From Buchnera aphidicola (Tetraneura ulmi) (GTDB lineage Bacteria > Pseudomonadota > Gammaproteobacteria > Enterobacterales > Enterobacteriaceae), in contig NZ_OZ060366.1 of assembly GCF_964058925.1 (NCBI RefSeq), positions 448,273 through 512,272 of the forward strand: 64,000 bases of DNA, in the 5' to 3' direction. Each line of letters starts with the position of its first letter. Positions within the stretch are counted from its first letter, which is position 1. Position numbers and translations under genes: made by a program. Shown in pieces: positions 24,644-34,732 of this stretch. Below the pieces are notes generated by a model. That model saw only the letters and a program-made list of their open reading frames with translations. It was not told the DNA's origin and did not search any database.

Positions 24644-25114
24644 TTACCATCTATAATGAGCAAAAGCTTTGTTTGCTTCAGCCATACGATGCACATCTTC
24701 TTTTTTTCTAACTGCCATTCCTTTATTTTCTAAAGCGTCAAACAATTCTTTAAATAATCTTAAAGACATAGATTTATCTGTTCTTTTCCTTGCTGACTCA
24801 ATAATCCATCTCATAGCTAAAGCATTTCTTCTAACAGATCTTACTTCCACTGGAACTTGATAAGTAGAACCACCAACTCTTCGAGATTTTACTTCTACTG
24901 TAGGACGAACATTTTCAAGAGCAATCTCGAAACACTCTAATTCATTTTTTCCTAATTTACTCGATAAATCTTTTAAAGCACGATATACAATAAATTCAGA
25001 AATAGATTTTTTTCCATCAACCATTAATATATTAATAAATTTAGCCAATAATTCTGAACCAAATTTAGGATCAGGTAAAATTTTTCTATTACCAATTACA
25101 CGACGACGTGGCAT
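24644..25114 (-). CDS. rpsG: 30S ribosomal protein S7
   Basis: Nucleates assembly of the small-subunit head. The start is the ATG at 25114 ([20 protein letters not shown]), with GAGG 7-10 nt upstream; the in-frame GTG at 25126 would include that ribosome binding site. 156 aa, ending AFAHYRW. E. coli K-12 S7 continues about 20 residues further; here translation ends at the point common in other bacteria. str cluster. Confidence 0.98.
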   Translation of the reverse strand: MPRRRVIGNRKILPDPKFGSELLAKFINILMVDGKKSISEFIVYRALKDLSSKLGKNELECFEIALENVRPTVEVKSRRVGGSTYQVPVEVRSVRRNALAMRWIIESARKRTDKSMSLRLFKELFDALENKGMAVRKKEDVHRMAEANKAFAHYRW

Positions 25115-25157
25115 GTTAAACCTCACTAATAAAGCTAACTATTTATAATTTAAACAA

Positions 25158-25532
25158 CTATTTCTTAGATTTCTTTACTCCATATTTAGAACGACTTTTT
25201 TTTCTATCTTTTACACCAGCACAATCTAATGCACCTCTAACCACATGATATCTAACTCCAGGTAAATCTTTAACCCTACCTCCTCTTATTAAAATAACCG
25301 AATGTTCTTGTAAATTATGTCCTTCACCTCCAATATATGCAGTAACTTCAAAACCATTCGTTAAACGAACACGACAAACTTTTCGTAAAGCTGAATTTGG
25401 TTTCTTTGGAGTAGTAGTATAAACCCGCAAACACACACCTCTTCTTTGAGGACAACAAGACAAAGCAGGAACATTGTTTTTTATAATTTTTTTGGAACGA
25501 GGAAAACGAACTAATTGATTTATTGTAGTCAT
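25158..25532 (-). CDS. rpsL: 30S ribosomal protein S12
   Basis: Decoding-centre protein. 124 aa, the same as E. coli. [12 protein letters not shown] and [11 protein letters not shown] are intact. Lys43 and Lys88, the positions changed in streptomycin-resistant mutants, are the wild-type residues. Follows tusB in the str cluster. Confidence 0.99.
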   Translation of the reverse strand: MTTINQLVRFPRSKKIIKNNVPALSCCPQRRGVCLRVYTTTPKKPNSALRKVCRVRLTNGFEVTAYIGGEGHNLQEHSVILIRGGRVKDLPGVRYHVVRGALDCAGVKDRKKSRSKYGVKKSKK

Positions 25533-25608
25533 AAAACTCTCTAATTAAATTAATTTAAATTACTTAAAAAAAATAAAATTTTAAAATATAAAAAAATTAT
25601 TAAAAATT

Positions 25609-25893
25609 TTACCAATTCATGTATTTACTATATTTTATAGTCATTCTTACAAAATAATTATAATTAATTAAACAAAAATGAGGAGATAAAAATGAATTTA
25701 ATCCTCTGTCTGTAACGTCTTCTCCTAAAACATACAAATTACTAAGTTTAGTTGTTTTTCTAAAAAAAACACTATTTCTTAAAGCAATAATTACTCCGTC
25801 CTGTAAAGCTATTAAAGAATCATTCTCTTTAAAGTAACTAAACAATAAATCTGTATTACAAGAAAAAGGGGAAGAAAGCAATATATGCAACAT
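25609..25893 (-). CDS. tusB: Sulfur relay protein TusB
   Basis: Subunit of the TusBCD complex, which passes persulfide sulfur towards MnmA for 2-thiolation of U34 in Lys, Glu and Gln tRNAs. 94 aa (E. coli 95). MLHILLSSPF and ALQDGVI match the family. It sits between tusC and rpsL as in E. coli. TusA, TusE and MnmA are outside the window, so completeness of the relay cannot be judged here. Confidence 0.92.
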   Translation of the reverse strand: MLHILLSSPFSCNTDLLFSYFKENDSLIALQDGVIIALRNSVFFRKTTKLSNLYVLGEDVTDRGLNSFLSPHFCLINYNYFVRMTIKYSKYMNW

Positions 25894-25902
25894 TTAAAAT
25901 CC

Positions 25903-26262
25903 CTAAAAACTCAAAATTAAATCATAAGAATCTATTTTTTTTCTCATTTCCTTTGGATTCAAAATACTAACATCCAATAAAAAAGAATTTTTAAGATCAA
26001 TATTCCTATCAAATAAAGATCTTTTACAAACGAAAAATGTTTTAATTCCATAATTAACTAATATTAAAAAATAAGAAGGATAATTATTAGAAAAAACCCT
26101 TTCTGAATTTTGAAATTTTACTATTTGTAATACTCCATCACCAATAAAAAAAATTCCTATATTATCTTGTATCGTTGAAGCCGATAAAACTACATTTAAT
26201 CCTTCACGTCCAATGCTACTTCCATGAATAGATTTACTAATTACAAAAGCTATAGATTTCAT
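25903..26262 (-). CDS. tusC: Sulfur relay protein TusC
   Basis: Second subunit of TusBCD. The open frame reaches 26310, but MKSIAFVISKSIHGSSIGREGL, aligned with the E. coli N-terminus, starts at 26262, preceded by another ATG at 26265. Neither this start nor the upstream one has a good Shine-Dalgarno sequence, so the start is chosen on homology. 119 aa, matching E. coli (119). FFIGDGVLQI and the C-terminal YDLILSF fit the family. Confidence 0.9.
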   Translation of the reverse strand: MKSIAFVISKSIHGSSIGREGLNVVLSASTIQDNIGIFFIGDGVLQIVKFQNSERVFSNNYPSYFLILVNYGIKTFFVCKRSLFDRNIDLKNSFLLDVSILNPKEMRKKIDSYDLILSF

Positions 26263-26334
26263 CATAGTAAAAAATACAAAAAAGTTTTGAAAAATAATAA
26301 CTTTATCCATTTATAAAAAAATAAAAAAAAATTT

Positions 26335-26721
26335 CTAAAATTTTATAACTCTATCAGACTGTTGTATAGAAAAAAATAATTCTGTTAATCCCGTTAATTT
26401 AAATCCTTTAGCTAAATTGTCTTCTTTGAAGCTATTATATTCAACTTGTTCTAAATCAAAAATTCCTCTTTTTGAAGCATCATTTATACAAACACACAAA
26501 GGAATATTATATTTTAAACCAAAATTGCTCCAAGAATTCACTAGATTGTTTTCATAAAAATTTGAAAAAATCAACTTATTAGCATTAAAAACTCCATTAA
26601 AATTAAAAAAAATACTTATTATTTTAAATCCTGCAGAAACAATAGTATTAGAAAACAAAAATGCAGTTGTAAATCTTACATTTTCAAATAATACATCTGA
26701 AACTATAATTGTATATTTCAT
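26335..26721 (-). CDS. tusD: Sulfur relay protein TusD
   Basis: Catalytic subunit of TusBCD. 128 aa, the same as E. coli. The sulfur-accepting cysteine is conserved at position 78, in CVCINDASKRG. NGVFNANKLI and the C-terminal SDRVIKF also fit. First gene of the str cluster (tusD-tusC-tusB-rpsL-rpsG-fusA-tuf). Confidence 0.93.
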   Translation of the reverse strand: MKYTIIVSDVLFENVRFTTAFLFSNTIVSAGFKIISIFFNFNGVFNANKLIFSNFYENNLVNSWSNFGLKYNIPLCVCINDASKRGIFDLEQVEYNSFKEDNLAKGFKLTGLTELFFSIQQSDRVIKF

Positions 26722-26867
26722 AAAATAATTTAAACAAATAATATGTATATTTTTCTTTTTTACAAATTATATTACTAATAATACTATTTATAAACAACAA
26801 GAACACATTTTATGTTTAAAAAAAATAAACAAAAAGTTTATAAAAACTCAATTTAAATAAATAAAAA

Positions 26868-28085
26868 TTAAATGTTTTTTAAAGCTTTATAAAAACGAAA
26901 CATTCCTTCTTTAATATCTTTATTTTTTATGTTCAAAGGAGGTAATAATCTAATTACATTTTTTCCAGCTTTCAATATCAAAACTCCTTCTTTTGCAGAT
27001 GATAAAATTATTTTATTAATTTCATTTTTATATTTATTTTTTAAATCTATTCCTAGTAATAAACCTTTTCCTCGAATTTCATTAAAAATATTTATTCTAC
27101 GATTTATTTTTAATAATTCTTTTACAAAAATTTTATTCTTTTTTCTTACATTTAATAAAAATTTTTCAGAATTAATTATCTTCAAAGATGTTTCTGCTAT
27201 AGCACAGGATAATGGATTTCCTCCATAAGTACTTCCATGAATACCAATTTCCACTACTTTAGAAATCTTTTCATTCACTAATGTAGCACCAATAGGAAAT
27301 CCAGAACCTAAAGCTTTTGCTAAAGTAATAATATCAGGTTCTATATTATAATGTTCATAACAATATAATTTTCCAGTTCTTCCCATTCCTGTTTGTATTT
27401 CATCGACTATTAATAATACATCATGTTTGTTACATATATTTCTTAATTTTTGCATAAAATCCATTTTTGCAGGTATAACTCCACCTTCTCCTTGTATAGG
27501 TTCTACTACAACTGCACAAGTACTGTCATCAACTACAGATTTAATAGCCTTAATATCATTATATGGAATATGAAAAATTTCAGACGGTTTAGGACCAAAT
27601 CCATCTGAATATTTAAATTGCCCACCTACGCATACTGTAAAAAACGTTCTTCCATGAAAAGAATTCAAAAAAGAAACTATTTTATTTTTATGAAAACCAT
27701 ATACTTTATTTGAATAATATCTAGCTAATTTAAAAGCAGCTTCATTCGCTTCAGCTCCTGAATTAGAAAAAAAAACTCTAGAAGAAAAACTAGTTGTACT
27801 ATTCAATCTTTGTGCAAGATTTATTGCTGGTTCATTAACAAATAAATTACTTATATGCCATAATTTTTTACTTTGTAATACTAAAGACTTTTGGATTAAA
27901 AAATTGCAATGACCTAATGCAGTTACTCCTATTCCACTAGAAAAATCAATATAATCTTTTCCTAATCGATCAAATACTCGACTTCCCTTACCGTATATAG
28001 GAATAATTGAAGATGGAGAATAAAAAGGAATTATTAATTTTTCAAACATTTTTTTATTAAATGTTTTAATTTCTTTTCTAATCAT
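26868..28085 (-). CDS. argD: Acetylornithine/succinyldiaminopimelate aminotransferase
   Basis: PLP-dependent aminotransferase of arginine synthesis that also serves as the DapC step of lysine synthesis. The start chosen is 28085 (MIRKEIKTFNKK), with AGGG shortly upstream; an ATG five codons earlier lacks one. 405 aa (E. coli 406). FFSNSGAEANEAAFKLAR, VVEPIQGEGGV, and the PLP lysine in TLAKALGSGFPIGA are conserved. Retention fits essential amino acid provisioning. In E. coli argD lies near the str region with other genes between, which are absent here. Confidence 0.96.
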   Translation of the reverse strand: MIRKEIKTFNKKMFEKLIIPFYSPSSIIPIYGKGSRVFDRLGKDYIDFSSGIGVTALGHCNFLIQKSLVLQSKKLWHISNLFVNEPAINLAQRLNSTTSFSSRVFFSNSGAEANEAAFKLARYYSNKVYGFHKNKIVSFLNSFHGRTFFTVCVGGQFKYSDGFGPKPSEIFHIPYNDIKAIKSVVDDSTCAVVVEPIQGEGGVIPAKMDFMQKLRNICNKHDVLLIVDEIQTGMGRTGKLYCYEHYNIEPDIITLAKALGSGFPIGATLVNEKISKVVEIGIHGSTYGGNPLSCAIAETSLKIINSEKFLLNVRKKNKIFVKELLKINRRINIFNEIRGKGLLLGIDLKNKYKNEINKIILSSAKEGVLILKAGKNVIRLLPPLNIKNKDIKEGMFRFYKALKNI

Positions 28086-28315
28086 AAAACACCCTATCAT
28101 TGAAAACTACAAAAATGTTATATTTATAAAATATAAAATATTTATTTTTTTATTTTTCTTAAATTAATTTAAATTAATAAACATTTTTTGAAACTTAAAA
28201 TAATTTGCAATCTTATTGAAAACTATTTTAAAAAAATAATTTAAAAAAAAATATTATTATCCTAATCAAAAAAAATACTTTTTAAACACTTATTATTATT
28301 AAATGGAAAAAAATA

Positions 28316-29491
28316 ATGAAAGACAACAAAATTCGTTTAACTAGTATCAGTTTTTTATCTTATTTAATTACTGGTGCTTTAGTAACAGTAACAGGGGTGA
28401 TGATGGAAAATATGGCAAAATATTTTCATATTTCAATTTCGCATATAAGTCATATTTTTACATTTTTAAACTTTGGAATTTTAATTGCAATTTTTTTAAA
28501 TGCTTGGTTAATAAAAACAATACCAATAAAAAATCAATTACAATTAGGATTTATATTAATGATAATATCTATAGGAGGTTTAATTTATAGTAAAAATTTA
28601 ATTATATTTTCAATAAATATATTTATTATGGGAATAGTCAGTGGAATTACTATGTCAATAGGTACTTTATTAATTACATATCTTTATAAAGGAAAAAAAA
28701 GAGCCTCTCTTTTACTTATTACTGATTCATTTTTTAGTTTATCAGGAACATTTTTCCCAATAATAGCTTCATTTTTAATGTCAATCAAAAAACCTTGGTA
28801 TTATGTTTACATAATCATTGATATACTTTATTTGTTAATATTTGTATTAAGTTTAATAACTCAATTTCCAACTTTTTCAAAAAAAATTAAAAAAAAAACA
28901 AAAGAAAAAAAAAAATTAAACTTGAAAAAGAAAATTTGTTTAACATTATTATCAATTTCATCTACAACCTATATATTAGGACAACTTAGTTTTATTTCCT
29001 GGATACCAGAATACATACATAAAATTATTAAATTAAATTTAATTGAATCAGGAAAACTAGTTAGTAATTTTTGGATGGCTTATATGATAGGAATGTGGTT
29101 TTTTAGTTTTATACTTGAATCTTTTGATTTGCAAAAAATTTTATCTATATTATCAGGTATTTCTACAATAATGATGTTTTTCTTTCTTAATTCTAAAAAA
29201 ATTATAATACTTCACTTTACAATAATAATTTTAGGATTTTTTTCCAGTGCTATTTATACTATAATAATATCTTTAGCATCACTACAAATTAAAGAAATAT
29301 CCCCTAAAATTATCAGTTTAATTTTAACATGTGGTACAATTGGTTCATTGCTTACATTTATCTTTACTGGATATATAATAAATAAAAAAGGAGTTTTTGC
29401 TTCCCTCCTAGCTTCTAATATACTATATTCTATAGTCTTTATTATTAGTATTATTTTATTTTTTTTTACATCTCATAAAAAAAATAGCTAA
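28316..29491 (+). CDS. tsgA: TsgA-family major facilitator transporter
   Basis: Inner-membrane MFS protein with about twelve hydrophobic segments. 391 aa (E. coli TsgA 393), with strong similarity through SFLSYLITGALVTVTGVMMEN, GIVSGITMSIGT and VSNFWMAYMIGMW. The substrate is not established in E. coli. A lysine-rich central loop (about residues 190-205) contains A10 and A11 runs, in frame. It is on the plus strand between minus-strand argD and trpS. One of few transporters kept in such genomes, so it may serve host-symbiont exchange (inference). Confidence 0.94.
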   Translation: MKDNKIRLTSISFLSYLITGALVTVTGVMMENMAKYFHISISHISHIFTFLNFGILIAIFLNAWLIKTIPIKNQLQLGFILMIISIGGLIYSKNLIIFSINIFIMGIVSGITMSIGTLLITYLYKGKKRASLLLITDSFFSLSGTFFPIIASFLMSIKKPWYYVYIIIDILYLLIFVLSLITQFPTFSKKIKKKTKEKKKLNLKKKICLTLLSISSTTYILGQLSFISWIPEYIHKIIKLNLIESGKLVSNFWMAYMIGMWFFSFILESFDLQKILSILSGISTIMMFFFLNSKKIIILHFTIIILGFFSSAIYTIIISLASLQIKEISPKIISLILTCGTIGSLLTFIFTGYIINKKGVFASLLASNILYSIVFIISIILFFFTSHKKNS

Positions 29492-29555
29492 TTACTATTC
29501 AAATAAGAATATTATTTAATTTCTAAAACTATTATTACGATTTTTTTAAAATAAT

Positions 29556-30572
29556 TTAATAATTGTAGTAGTAGTTAAATAATCCAATTGATTTATTTAC
29601 TAAAAAAATAGTTTTTTGTGCTTTCATTTTTGCTTTTTCAGCTCCAGAAATAGCAACTTCATATAAATAATCTTCATTTTTTCTAAAATCAAAAAATTTC
29701 TTTTGTAAGCAGAATAATTTTTCACTAATAATTTCAGCTACTTCTTCTTTAAATTTTTTATAATTAACATTTTTATATTTTATTTCTAAATCTTTAATTT
29801 TTACTTTTGTTAATAATGATACTATATTTAATAAATTAGATATTCCTGATTTATTAAATTTATCATAAATAATTAAACCTGGGTCTTCAGAATCAGTAAC
29901 TGAATTTTTAATTTTCTTAAATATAGAATCTTGATTATCCAATAAAAAAATAGTACTTTTTCTATTTATATCAGATTTAGACATTTTTTTATTTGGATTT
30001 AATAAAGACATAATTTTTAATTTAGATAAAAAATCAATAGCAATTGGAGCTGTAAATACATCTCCATATAAAGAATTAAAACGATAAACAATTTTTTTAA
30101 TAAATTCTAAATGCTGTTTTTGATCTTCACCAACTAAAATTTTATTTGTTTTATACAATAAAACATCTGATGCCATTAGAATCGGGTAATTTAACAATCC
30201 AGAATTAATAGAATTTTTATTCTGTAAAGATTTTTCTTTAAACTGAATCATTCTACTCAATTCTCCAACATACGAATAACAATTTAAAACCCAATTTAAA
30301 TAAACATGTTCATAAACAGATGACTGAACAAAAATTATACTTTTATTAGGATTCGCACCTGAAGCTAAATAAAAAGCTAATGCATCTAAAGTTGTCTTTT
30401 TTAATTCATTAGGATTATTTCGAACAGTAATTGCATGTAAGTCAGCGACACAAAAAAGACAAAAATAATCATTTTGAACTTTTTTAACATTTGATAATAT
30501 CGATGTATAATTTCCTAAAGTCATTGATCCAGTAGGTTGTATAGCAGTAAATAAAATTTTTTTTAAATTCAT
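29556..30572 (-). CDS. trpS: Tryptophanyl-tRNA synthetase
   Basis: Class I synthetase charging tRNA-Trp. 338 aa (E. coli 334). The HIGH-type motif is TLGN in QPTGSMTLGNY near residues 12-22, and KMSKS is at 196-200. GEDQKQHLEF is the conserved active-site segment. Convergent with tsgA. The E. coli gph gene normally between rpe and trpS is absent; rpe follows directly upstream. Confidence 0.97.
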   Translation of the reverse strand: MNLKKILFTAIQPTGSMTLGNYTSILSNVKKVQNDYFCLFCVADLHAITVRNNPNELKKTTLDALAFYLASGANPNKSIIFVQSSVYEHVYLNWVLNCYSYVGELSRMIQFKEKSLQNKNSINSGLLNYPILMASDVLLYKTNKILVGEDQKQHLEFIKKIVYRFNSLYGDVFTAPIAIDFLSKLKIMSLLNPNKKMSKSDINRKSTIFLLDNQDSIFKKIKNSVTDSEDPGLIIYDKFNKSGISNLLNIVSLLTKVKIKDLEIKYKNVNYKKFKEEVAEIISEKLFCLQKKFFDFRKNEDYLYEVAISGAEKAKMKAQKTIFLVNKSIGLFNYYYNY

Positions 30573-30632
30573 CTTTTATTCCATAAAATATAAATTTTTC
30601 ATTTTTTTATATAAAAATTTTAAATAAAAAAA

Positions 30633-31322
30633 CTAAATTTTTTTTCTAATAATAGAAACTTTTTCTAATTCTTTTCTCATTAAACTAATAGCTAATTTAT
30701 AATTTTTAGAACCAAACAAAGATGTTCCAATAACAAAAAAATCAGCTCCATATCTAGCAATTTTACCTATATTTTCTACTTTTACACCACCATCTACTGC
30801 TAATAAAATATTTAATTTATTTTTTTCAATTAAATTCCTAACAAAACTTAATTTTTTTAAAACAAACGGTATAAAATTTTGTCCACCAAATCCAGGATTA
30901 ACAGACATTAAAACAATAATATCCAATCTATCTAAAGTATAATCAAGATAATCTAATGAAGTGGTGGGATTAAAACTTAATCCTACTTTACAACCATAAC
31001 TTTTTATTAAATTTATTGTATGATCTAAATGATTAGTAGCCTCAGGATGAAAAGTAATAAAAGTAGCTCCTGCATCAGCAAACATAGGTATAAATTTATC
31101 CACTGGATAAGTCATTAAATGTACATCAATCGGAACATCCATCTTAAAATTACGAATTGATTTCAAAATTGCAGGTCCAAAAGTTAAATTTTCTACATAA
31201 TGTCCATCCATAACATCAAAATGAATTACATCTCCTCCAGAAGACAATGATTCATTAATTTCTTCTCCTAATCTAATAAAATCAGCAGATAAAATCGAAG
31301 GAGCTAAAAAATAGTTTTTCAT
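30633..31322 (-). CDS. rpe: Ribulose-phosphate 3-epimerase
   Basis: Interconverts ribulose-5-phosphate and xylulose-5-phosphate in the pentose phosphate pathway. The frame extends to 31412, but the family start MKNYFLAPSILSADFIRLG is at 31322 with AGAAG upstream. 229 aa (E. coli 225). Metal-ligand segments HFDVMDGHYV and DVHLM, MSVNPGFGGQ and VDGGVK are present. In E. coli it follows aroK-aroB-damX-dam; here damX and dam are missing. Confidence 0.96.
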   Translation of the reverse strand: MKNYFLAPSILSADFIRLGEEINESLSSGGDVIHFDVMDGHYVENLTFGPAILKSIRNFKMDVPIDVHLMTYPVDKFIPMFADAGATFITFHPEATNHLDHTINLIKSYGCKVGLSFNPTTSLDYLDYTLDRLDIIVLMSVNPGFGGQNFIPFVLKKLSFVRNLIEKNKLNILLAVDGGVKVENIGKIARYGADFFVIGTSLFGSKNYKLAISLMRKELEKVSIIRKKI

Positions 31323-31600
31323 TTTTCTTCTCTTAACTAAATTTAAAATATAAATACTTAATTTATTTAATTTAATAAAATTAAAAATGGTTTTATTAAA
31401 TTTAAAAAACATAAAAATCTTAAATAATAGAGAAAAGGCGCAATAAAAAAATCTATCAAAAAAAAGTATAAATATTTTTTAAAATTAAAATTGACACCTT
31501 TTCATTAAAAAAAAATAATTTTAAAAAATAACGAAAAGTTTTTTTATAAATAAAAAAAATAAAAATTTACCATTTTTTTTGTTTCAAACTAACTTTTTTT

Positions 31601-32683
31601 TTATTGACAATCTTTGATAGCTGACAAAATTATATTTTTATCAACTCCTTCTTGAACTTTAGCTTTGCCTATTGAAATAGGTAAAATTAATCTTACTGTA
31701 CCTGAAATAACCTTTTTATCTCTCATAATGTATGGAAGATAAGAAGAAGGAGGCATGCTTTTCGGTCCTTTAGTCGGCAAACCTACACGATTCAATAAAT
31801 TTACTATTCGTTTCATATCATCTTTCTTCAAAAATCCTAAAATTTCAGAAGTTCGAGCAGCCATTACTATTCCAACAGATACAGCTTCTCCATGCAACCA
31901 ATTTCCATACCCAGAATGCGATTCAATTGCATGTCCATAAGTATGTCCTAAATTCAACAAAGATCTAATATTTGATTCCCTTTCATCCAAAGAAATAATA
32001 TGAGACTTAATTTCACAACATCTTTTAATACAATAAGTAATCTCTTTTTCTTTCAATAATAAAAGAGAATGTAAATTTTCTTCTATCCAAGTGAAAAATA
32101 CTTTATCAAATACAATTGCATATTTAATAGTTTCTGATAGACCTGATATCAATTCCGAAGTAGATAAAGTTTGTAAAAAATCTAAATTAATAACAACAGA
32201 AGATGGTTGCCAAAATGTTCCAATCATATTTTTTCCTAAAATATGATTGACTCCAGTTTTTCCACCTACTGAAGCATCTACTTGAGACAAAAATGTTGTA
32301 GGTATTTGTATAAAACGAACTCCTCTCTGATAAATAGAAGCAGAAAAACCAGTTATGTCTCCTATGACTCCACCGCCAAGAGCTATTAAAGTTGTATCTC
32401 TACTATGTTGCTTCTCTAAAAGAGAAGATATAATAACTTCCATTTCATTTATAGTTTTATATTGTTCACCATCTGATAAAATCACTTGATCTACTTTTAT
32501 TCCAGATCTTCTTAATTGATACAAAACTTTATCTTTCCATAAATTTGCTAAAGTTTTATTTGTAACAAGCATAGCTTGTTCACCTGATTTTAAAGGAAAA
32601 AAAATTCCATCTACTTCAAATAAATTAGATCCAATAACAATTGGATACGTTCTTTTTTTTAAAATTACATTAATTTTTTCCAC
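31601..32683 (-). CDS. aroB: 3-dehydroquinate synthase
   Basis: Second step of the shikimate pathway, with NAD and a divalent metal. 360 aa (E. coli 362). NAD-binding [11 protein letters not shown], metal ligands in [12 protein letters not shown] and HGEAVSVG, and KTGVNH are intact. It lies 45 nt after aroK, the usual aroKB pair. Confidence 0.98.
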   Translation of the reverse strand: MEKINVILKKRTYPIVIGSNLFEVDGIFFPLKSGEQAMLVTNKTLANLWKDKVLYQLRRSGIKVDQVILSDGEQYKTINEMEVIISSLLEKQHSRDTTLIALGGGVIGDITGFSASIYQRGVRFIQIPTTFLSQVDASVGGKTGVNHILGKNMIGTFWQPSSVVINLDFLQTLSTSELISGLSETIKYAIVFDKVFFTWIEENLHSLLLLKEKEITYCIKRCCEIKSHIISLDERESNIRSLLNLGHTYGHAIESHSGYGNWLHGEAVSVGIVMAARTSEILGFLKKDDMKRIVNLLNRVGLPTKGPKSMPPSSYLPYIMRDKKVISGTVRLILPISIGKAKVQEGVDKNIILSAIKDCQ

Positions 32684-32728
32684 AATAATTTCTATTATAC
32701 CTATTGTATTTTACTATATAAAATATAA

Positions 32729-33259
32729 TTATTTTTTTTCTAAAGATTGAAAGATAAAATATGCAACAGACCTAGCACTCTTATAATCTGTACTAATAGT
32801 TACGTCTGCAATCTCTTCATACCACGGATTTCTAACAATCGCCAAATTCTCTAAAACAGTACGTATAGAAGTTGAACTATTATCTTTCTGTAATAAAGGT
32901 CTTTTTTTATCTTTTTGTGTTCGTATTATCTGTTTTTCAATACTAGTTTTTAGATATATTACAATTCCTCTTCCAGAAAGAAAATTTCTAGATTCTTTTA
33001 ATATAATTGACCCCCCTCCGGTAGCAAGTACAATTCCTTTTTTTTTTGTCAATTCATTAATAATGTTTTTTTCTCTTTTTCGAAAACCAATTTCTCCTTC
33101 TAAATCAAAAACCCAGCTAATATCTACTCCTGTTCGATTTTCAATCTCTTGATCAGAATCATAAAATTCCATATTTAATTGTTTTGCTAAATAACGACCA
33201 ATAGTACTTTTTCCAGCTCCCATAGGTCCAATTAAAAAAATATTTCTTTTTTCTGCCAT
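32729..33259 (-). CDS. aroK: Shikimate kinase I
   Basis: Phosphorylates shikimate. The start at 33259 ([20 protein letters not shown]) matches E. coli; an ATG four codons upstream (33271) has GGA nearby and cannot be excluded. The P-loop GPMGAGKS is at 11-18, substrate-binding DSD at 34-36, and the ATGGGS glycine loop and RRPLL-type lid (KKRPLL) are present. 176 aa (E. coli 173). Confidence 0.97.
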   Translation of the reverse strand: MAEKRNIFLIGPMGAGKSTIGRYLAKQLNMEFYDSDQEIENRTGVDISWVFDLEGEIGFRKREKNIINELTKKKGIVLATGGGSIILKESRNFLSGRGIVIYLKTSIEKQIIRTQKDKKRPLLQKDNSSTSIRTVLENLAIVRNPWYEEIADVTISTDYKSARSVAYFIFQSLEKK

Positions 33260-33820
33260 ATTTTTAATCATTTAATCCGTGAACGATATCTAGTACAATG
33301 AAAAATATTATTTTATACCAGAAAGAAAAATAAAATTTATATATAAAAAAACATTAATAAATTTAAATTTGATTTCTATTTAAAAAAAATTTTATTTAAT
33401 TTTTTAATTATTGATTATTAAATCATTCCAAAAAATTATTAAATAATTTTAAAAAAAAATCTCTATTAAAATTTTGTAGTTTAAACATTAAGCATGAAAA
33501 ATCAAAAATTAATAAATCTGAAAAAAATTTAGATTTTTTTTAATATTAACACATTCTAAAATAGATCTAAAAAAAAATTTTTTTTTTTAAAAAATATTTG
33601 TTTAAATTATTATAATATGTTATTAATTTCTTTAATTAAAAATTAAATTTTTTATTTTTACTAAAATTTTTTGAAATTTTAAGTATATATTTAATTTTTA
33701 AAAAAATAAAAAGTATTTAAAAAACGTAAAAAAATATTTTTTAATAAAATTATTTATATCAATTTAATAAATTGATTTATATTTTAATTAAATCAATAAT
33801 ATTAATATTATTTTAAAAAA
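33260..33820. other. Intergenic region aroK / tRNA-Ser
   Basis: About 560 nt without a gene, over 85 % A/T by eye. It should contain the leftward aroKB promoter and holds a likely rightward tRNA-Ser promoter. A perfect short hairpin (ATCAATTT / AAATTGAT, 33758-33776) overlaps that promoter's -35. No remnant of a protein gene is readable. Confidence 0.6.
33772..33800 (+). promoter_or_regulatory. Candidate sigma-70 promoter of tRNA-Ser
   Basis: TTGATT at 33772-33777 and AATAAT at 33795-33800, with a 17-nt spacer. The expected start is about 13 nt before the tRNA. The elements match consensus at 4 and 5 of 6 positions, but in such AT-rich DNA this can arise by chance. Confidence 0.45.
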
Positions 33821-33911
33821 GGTGAGGTGTCCGAGAGGATGAAGGAGCATGCCTGGAAAGCATGTATACGAAAATAAATTCGTATCAAGGGTTCGAATCC
33901 CTTTCTCACCA
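33821..33911 (+). tRNA. tRNA-Ser (anticodon GGA)
   Basis: Acceptor GGTGAGG pairs with CTTTCTCACC's last seven bases, with mismatch tolerance; the anticodon loop CTGGAAA reads GGA. The long variable arm (about 19 nt, TACGAAAATAAATTCGTA) is typical of Ser tRNAs, and the T arm GGGTTCGAATCCC is intact. The discriminator base is A (G in E. coli) and is followed by AAA, so CCA is not encoded. Confidence 0.96.
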
Positions 33912-33932
33912 AAAGAAAAATTAATTTTTAAA

Positions 33933-34670
33933 TCAAAAATTTAAATTATTATATTTATTATTTAACAAAATAGAATCTAAAACTAATAATATTATTTCAT
34001 CAAATCCTACAATTCTTTCTGAAATAGAAATTTTTTTTTTATTCAAAATATGATCTGAAACTAGACAAATAGAAACAGATCTAACACCTAATACTGAAGA
34101 TAAACCATACAATCCAGCAGTTTCCATTTCTATTCCTAAAATATTTCGTTTTTTCATTAAATCTATACGTTTTCTATCCTTATAAAAATAAAATAAATCA
34201 GTACTAAAAATGTTTCCCAAAAATAACTTTAATCCCAATCTTTTTGCGGATCTAACCAAATTTAACACCAGATTAAAATCTGCAATTGCTGAAAAATCAT
34301 AATTTTCAAATAATAATCTATTTACATTAGAATCTGTACAAGCTCCTAATCCAATTATTTTATCACATAAATTTATGTCATTACGAACTGAACCACAAGT
34401 TCCTAATCTAATAATCTTATTAACTTTATAAAAATCCACTAATTCCTGAACATAAATTAAACAAGAGGGTATTCCTATTCCATGTCCAACTACTGATACT
34501 TTTTTATTTTTATAAAAACCTGTATAAACTAGCATAGATCTTACATTACTTACTAAAACTGATTTTTCCAAATATCTTTCTGCAATATATTTTACTCGAA
34601 TTGGATCACCTGACATCAATACTACGTTTGATATACTATTTTTTTCTGCACTTATATGAGGAGTATTCAT
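33933..34670 (-). CDS. deoD: Purine nucleoside phosphorylase
   Basis: Phosphorolysis of purine (deoxy)ribonucleosides, used in salvage. 245 aa (E. coli 239). N-terminal MNTPHISAE, phosphate-binding SGDPIR, GHGIGIPS, IIRLGTCGSV, and catalytic VSDHI near the C-terminus are conserved. It is preceded by deoB 62 nt upstream, as in the E. coli deo operon; deoC and deoA are absent from this locus. Confidence 0.97.
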   Translation of the reverse strand: MNTPHISAEKNSISNVVLMSGDPIRVKYIAERYLEKSVLVSNVRSMLVYTGFYKNKKVSVVGHGIGIPSCLIYVQELVDFYKVNKIIRLGTCGSVRNDINLCDKIIGLGACTDSNVNRLLFENYDFSAIADFNLVLNLVRSAKRLGLKLFLGNIFSTDLFYFYKDRKRIDLMKKRNILGIEMETAGLYGLSSVLGVRSVSICLVSDHILNKKKISISERIVGFDEIILLVLDSILLNNKYNNLNF

Positions 34671-34732
34671 TCTAATTTCCTAAAAATAATAAAAAATTAA
34701 TATTTATTAAATACAATTAAATTTTAAAAATC

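Noticed and set aside
33758-33776. Short hairpin as a terminator for aroK or an upstream gene
   Set aside because: The only flanking genes start away from it, so there is no transcript for it to end; it overlaps the likely tRNA-Ser promoter.
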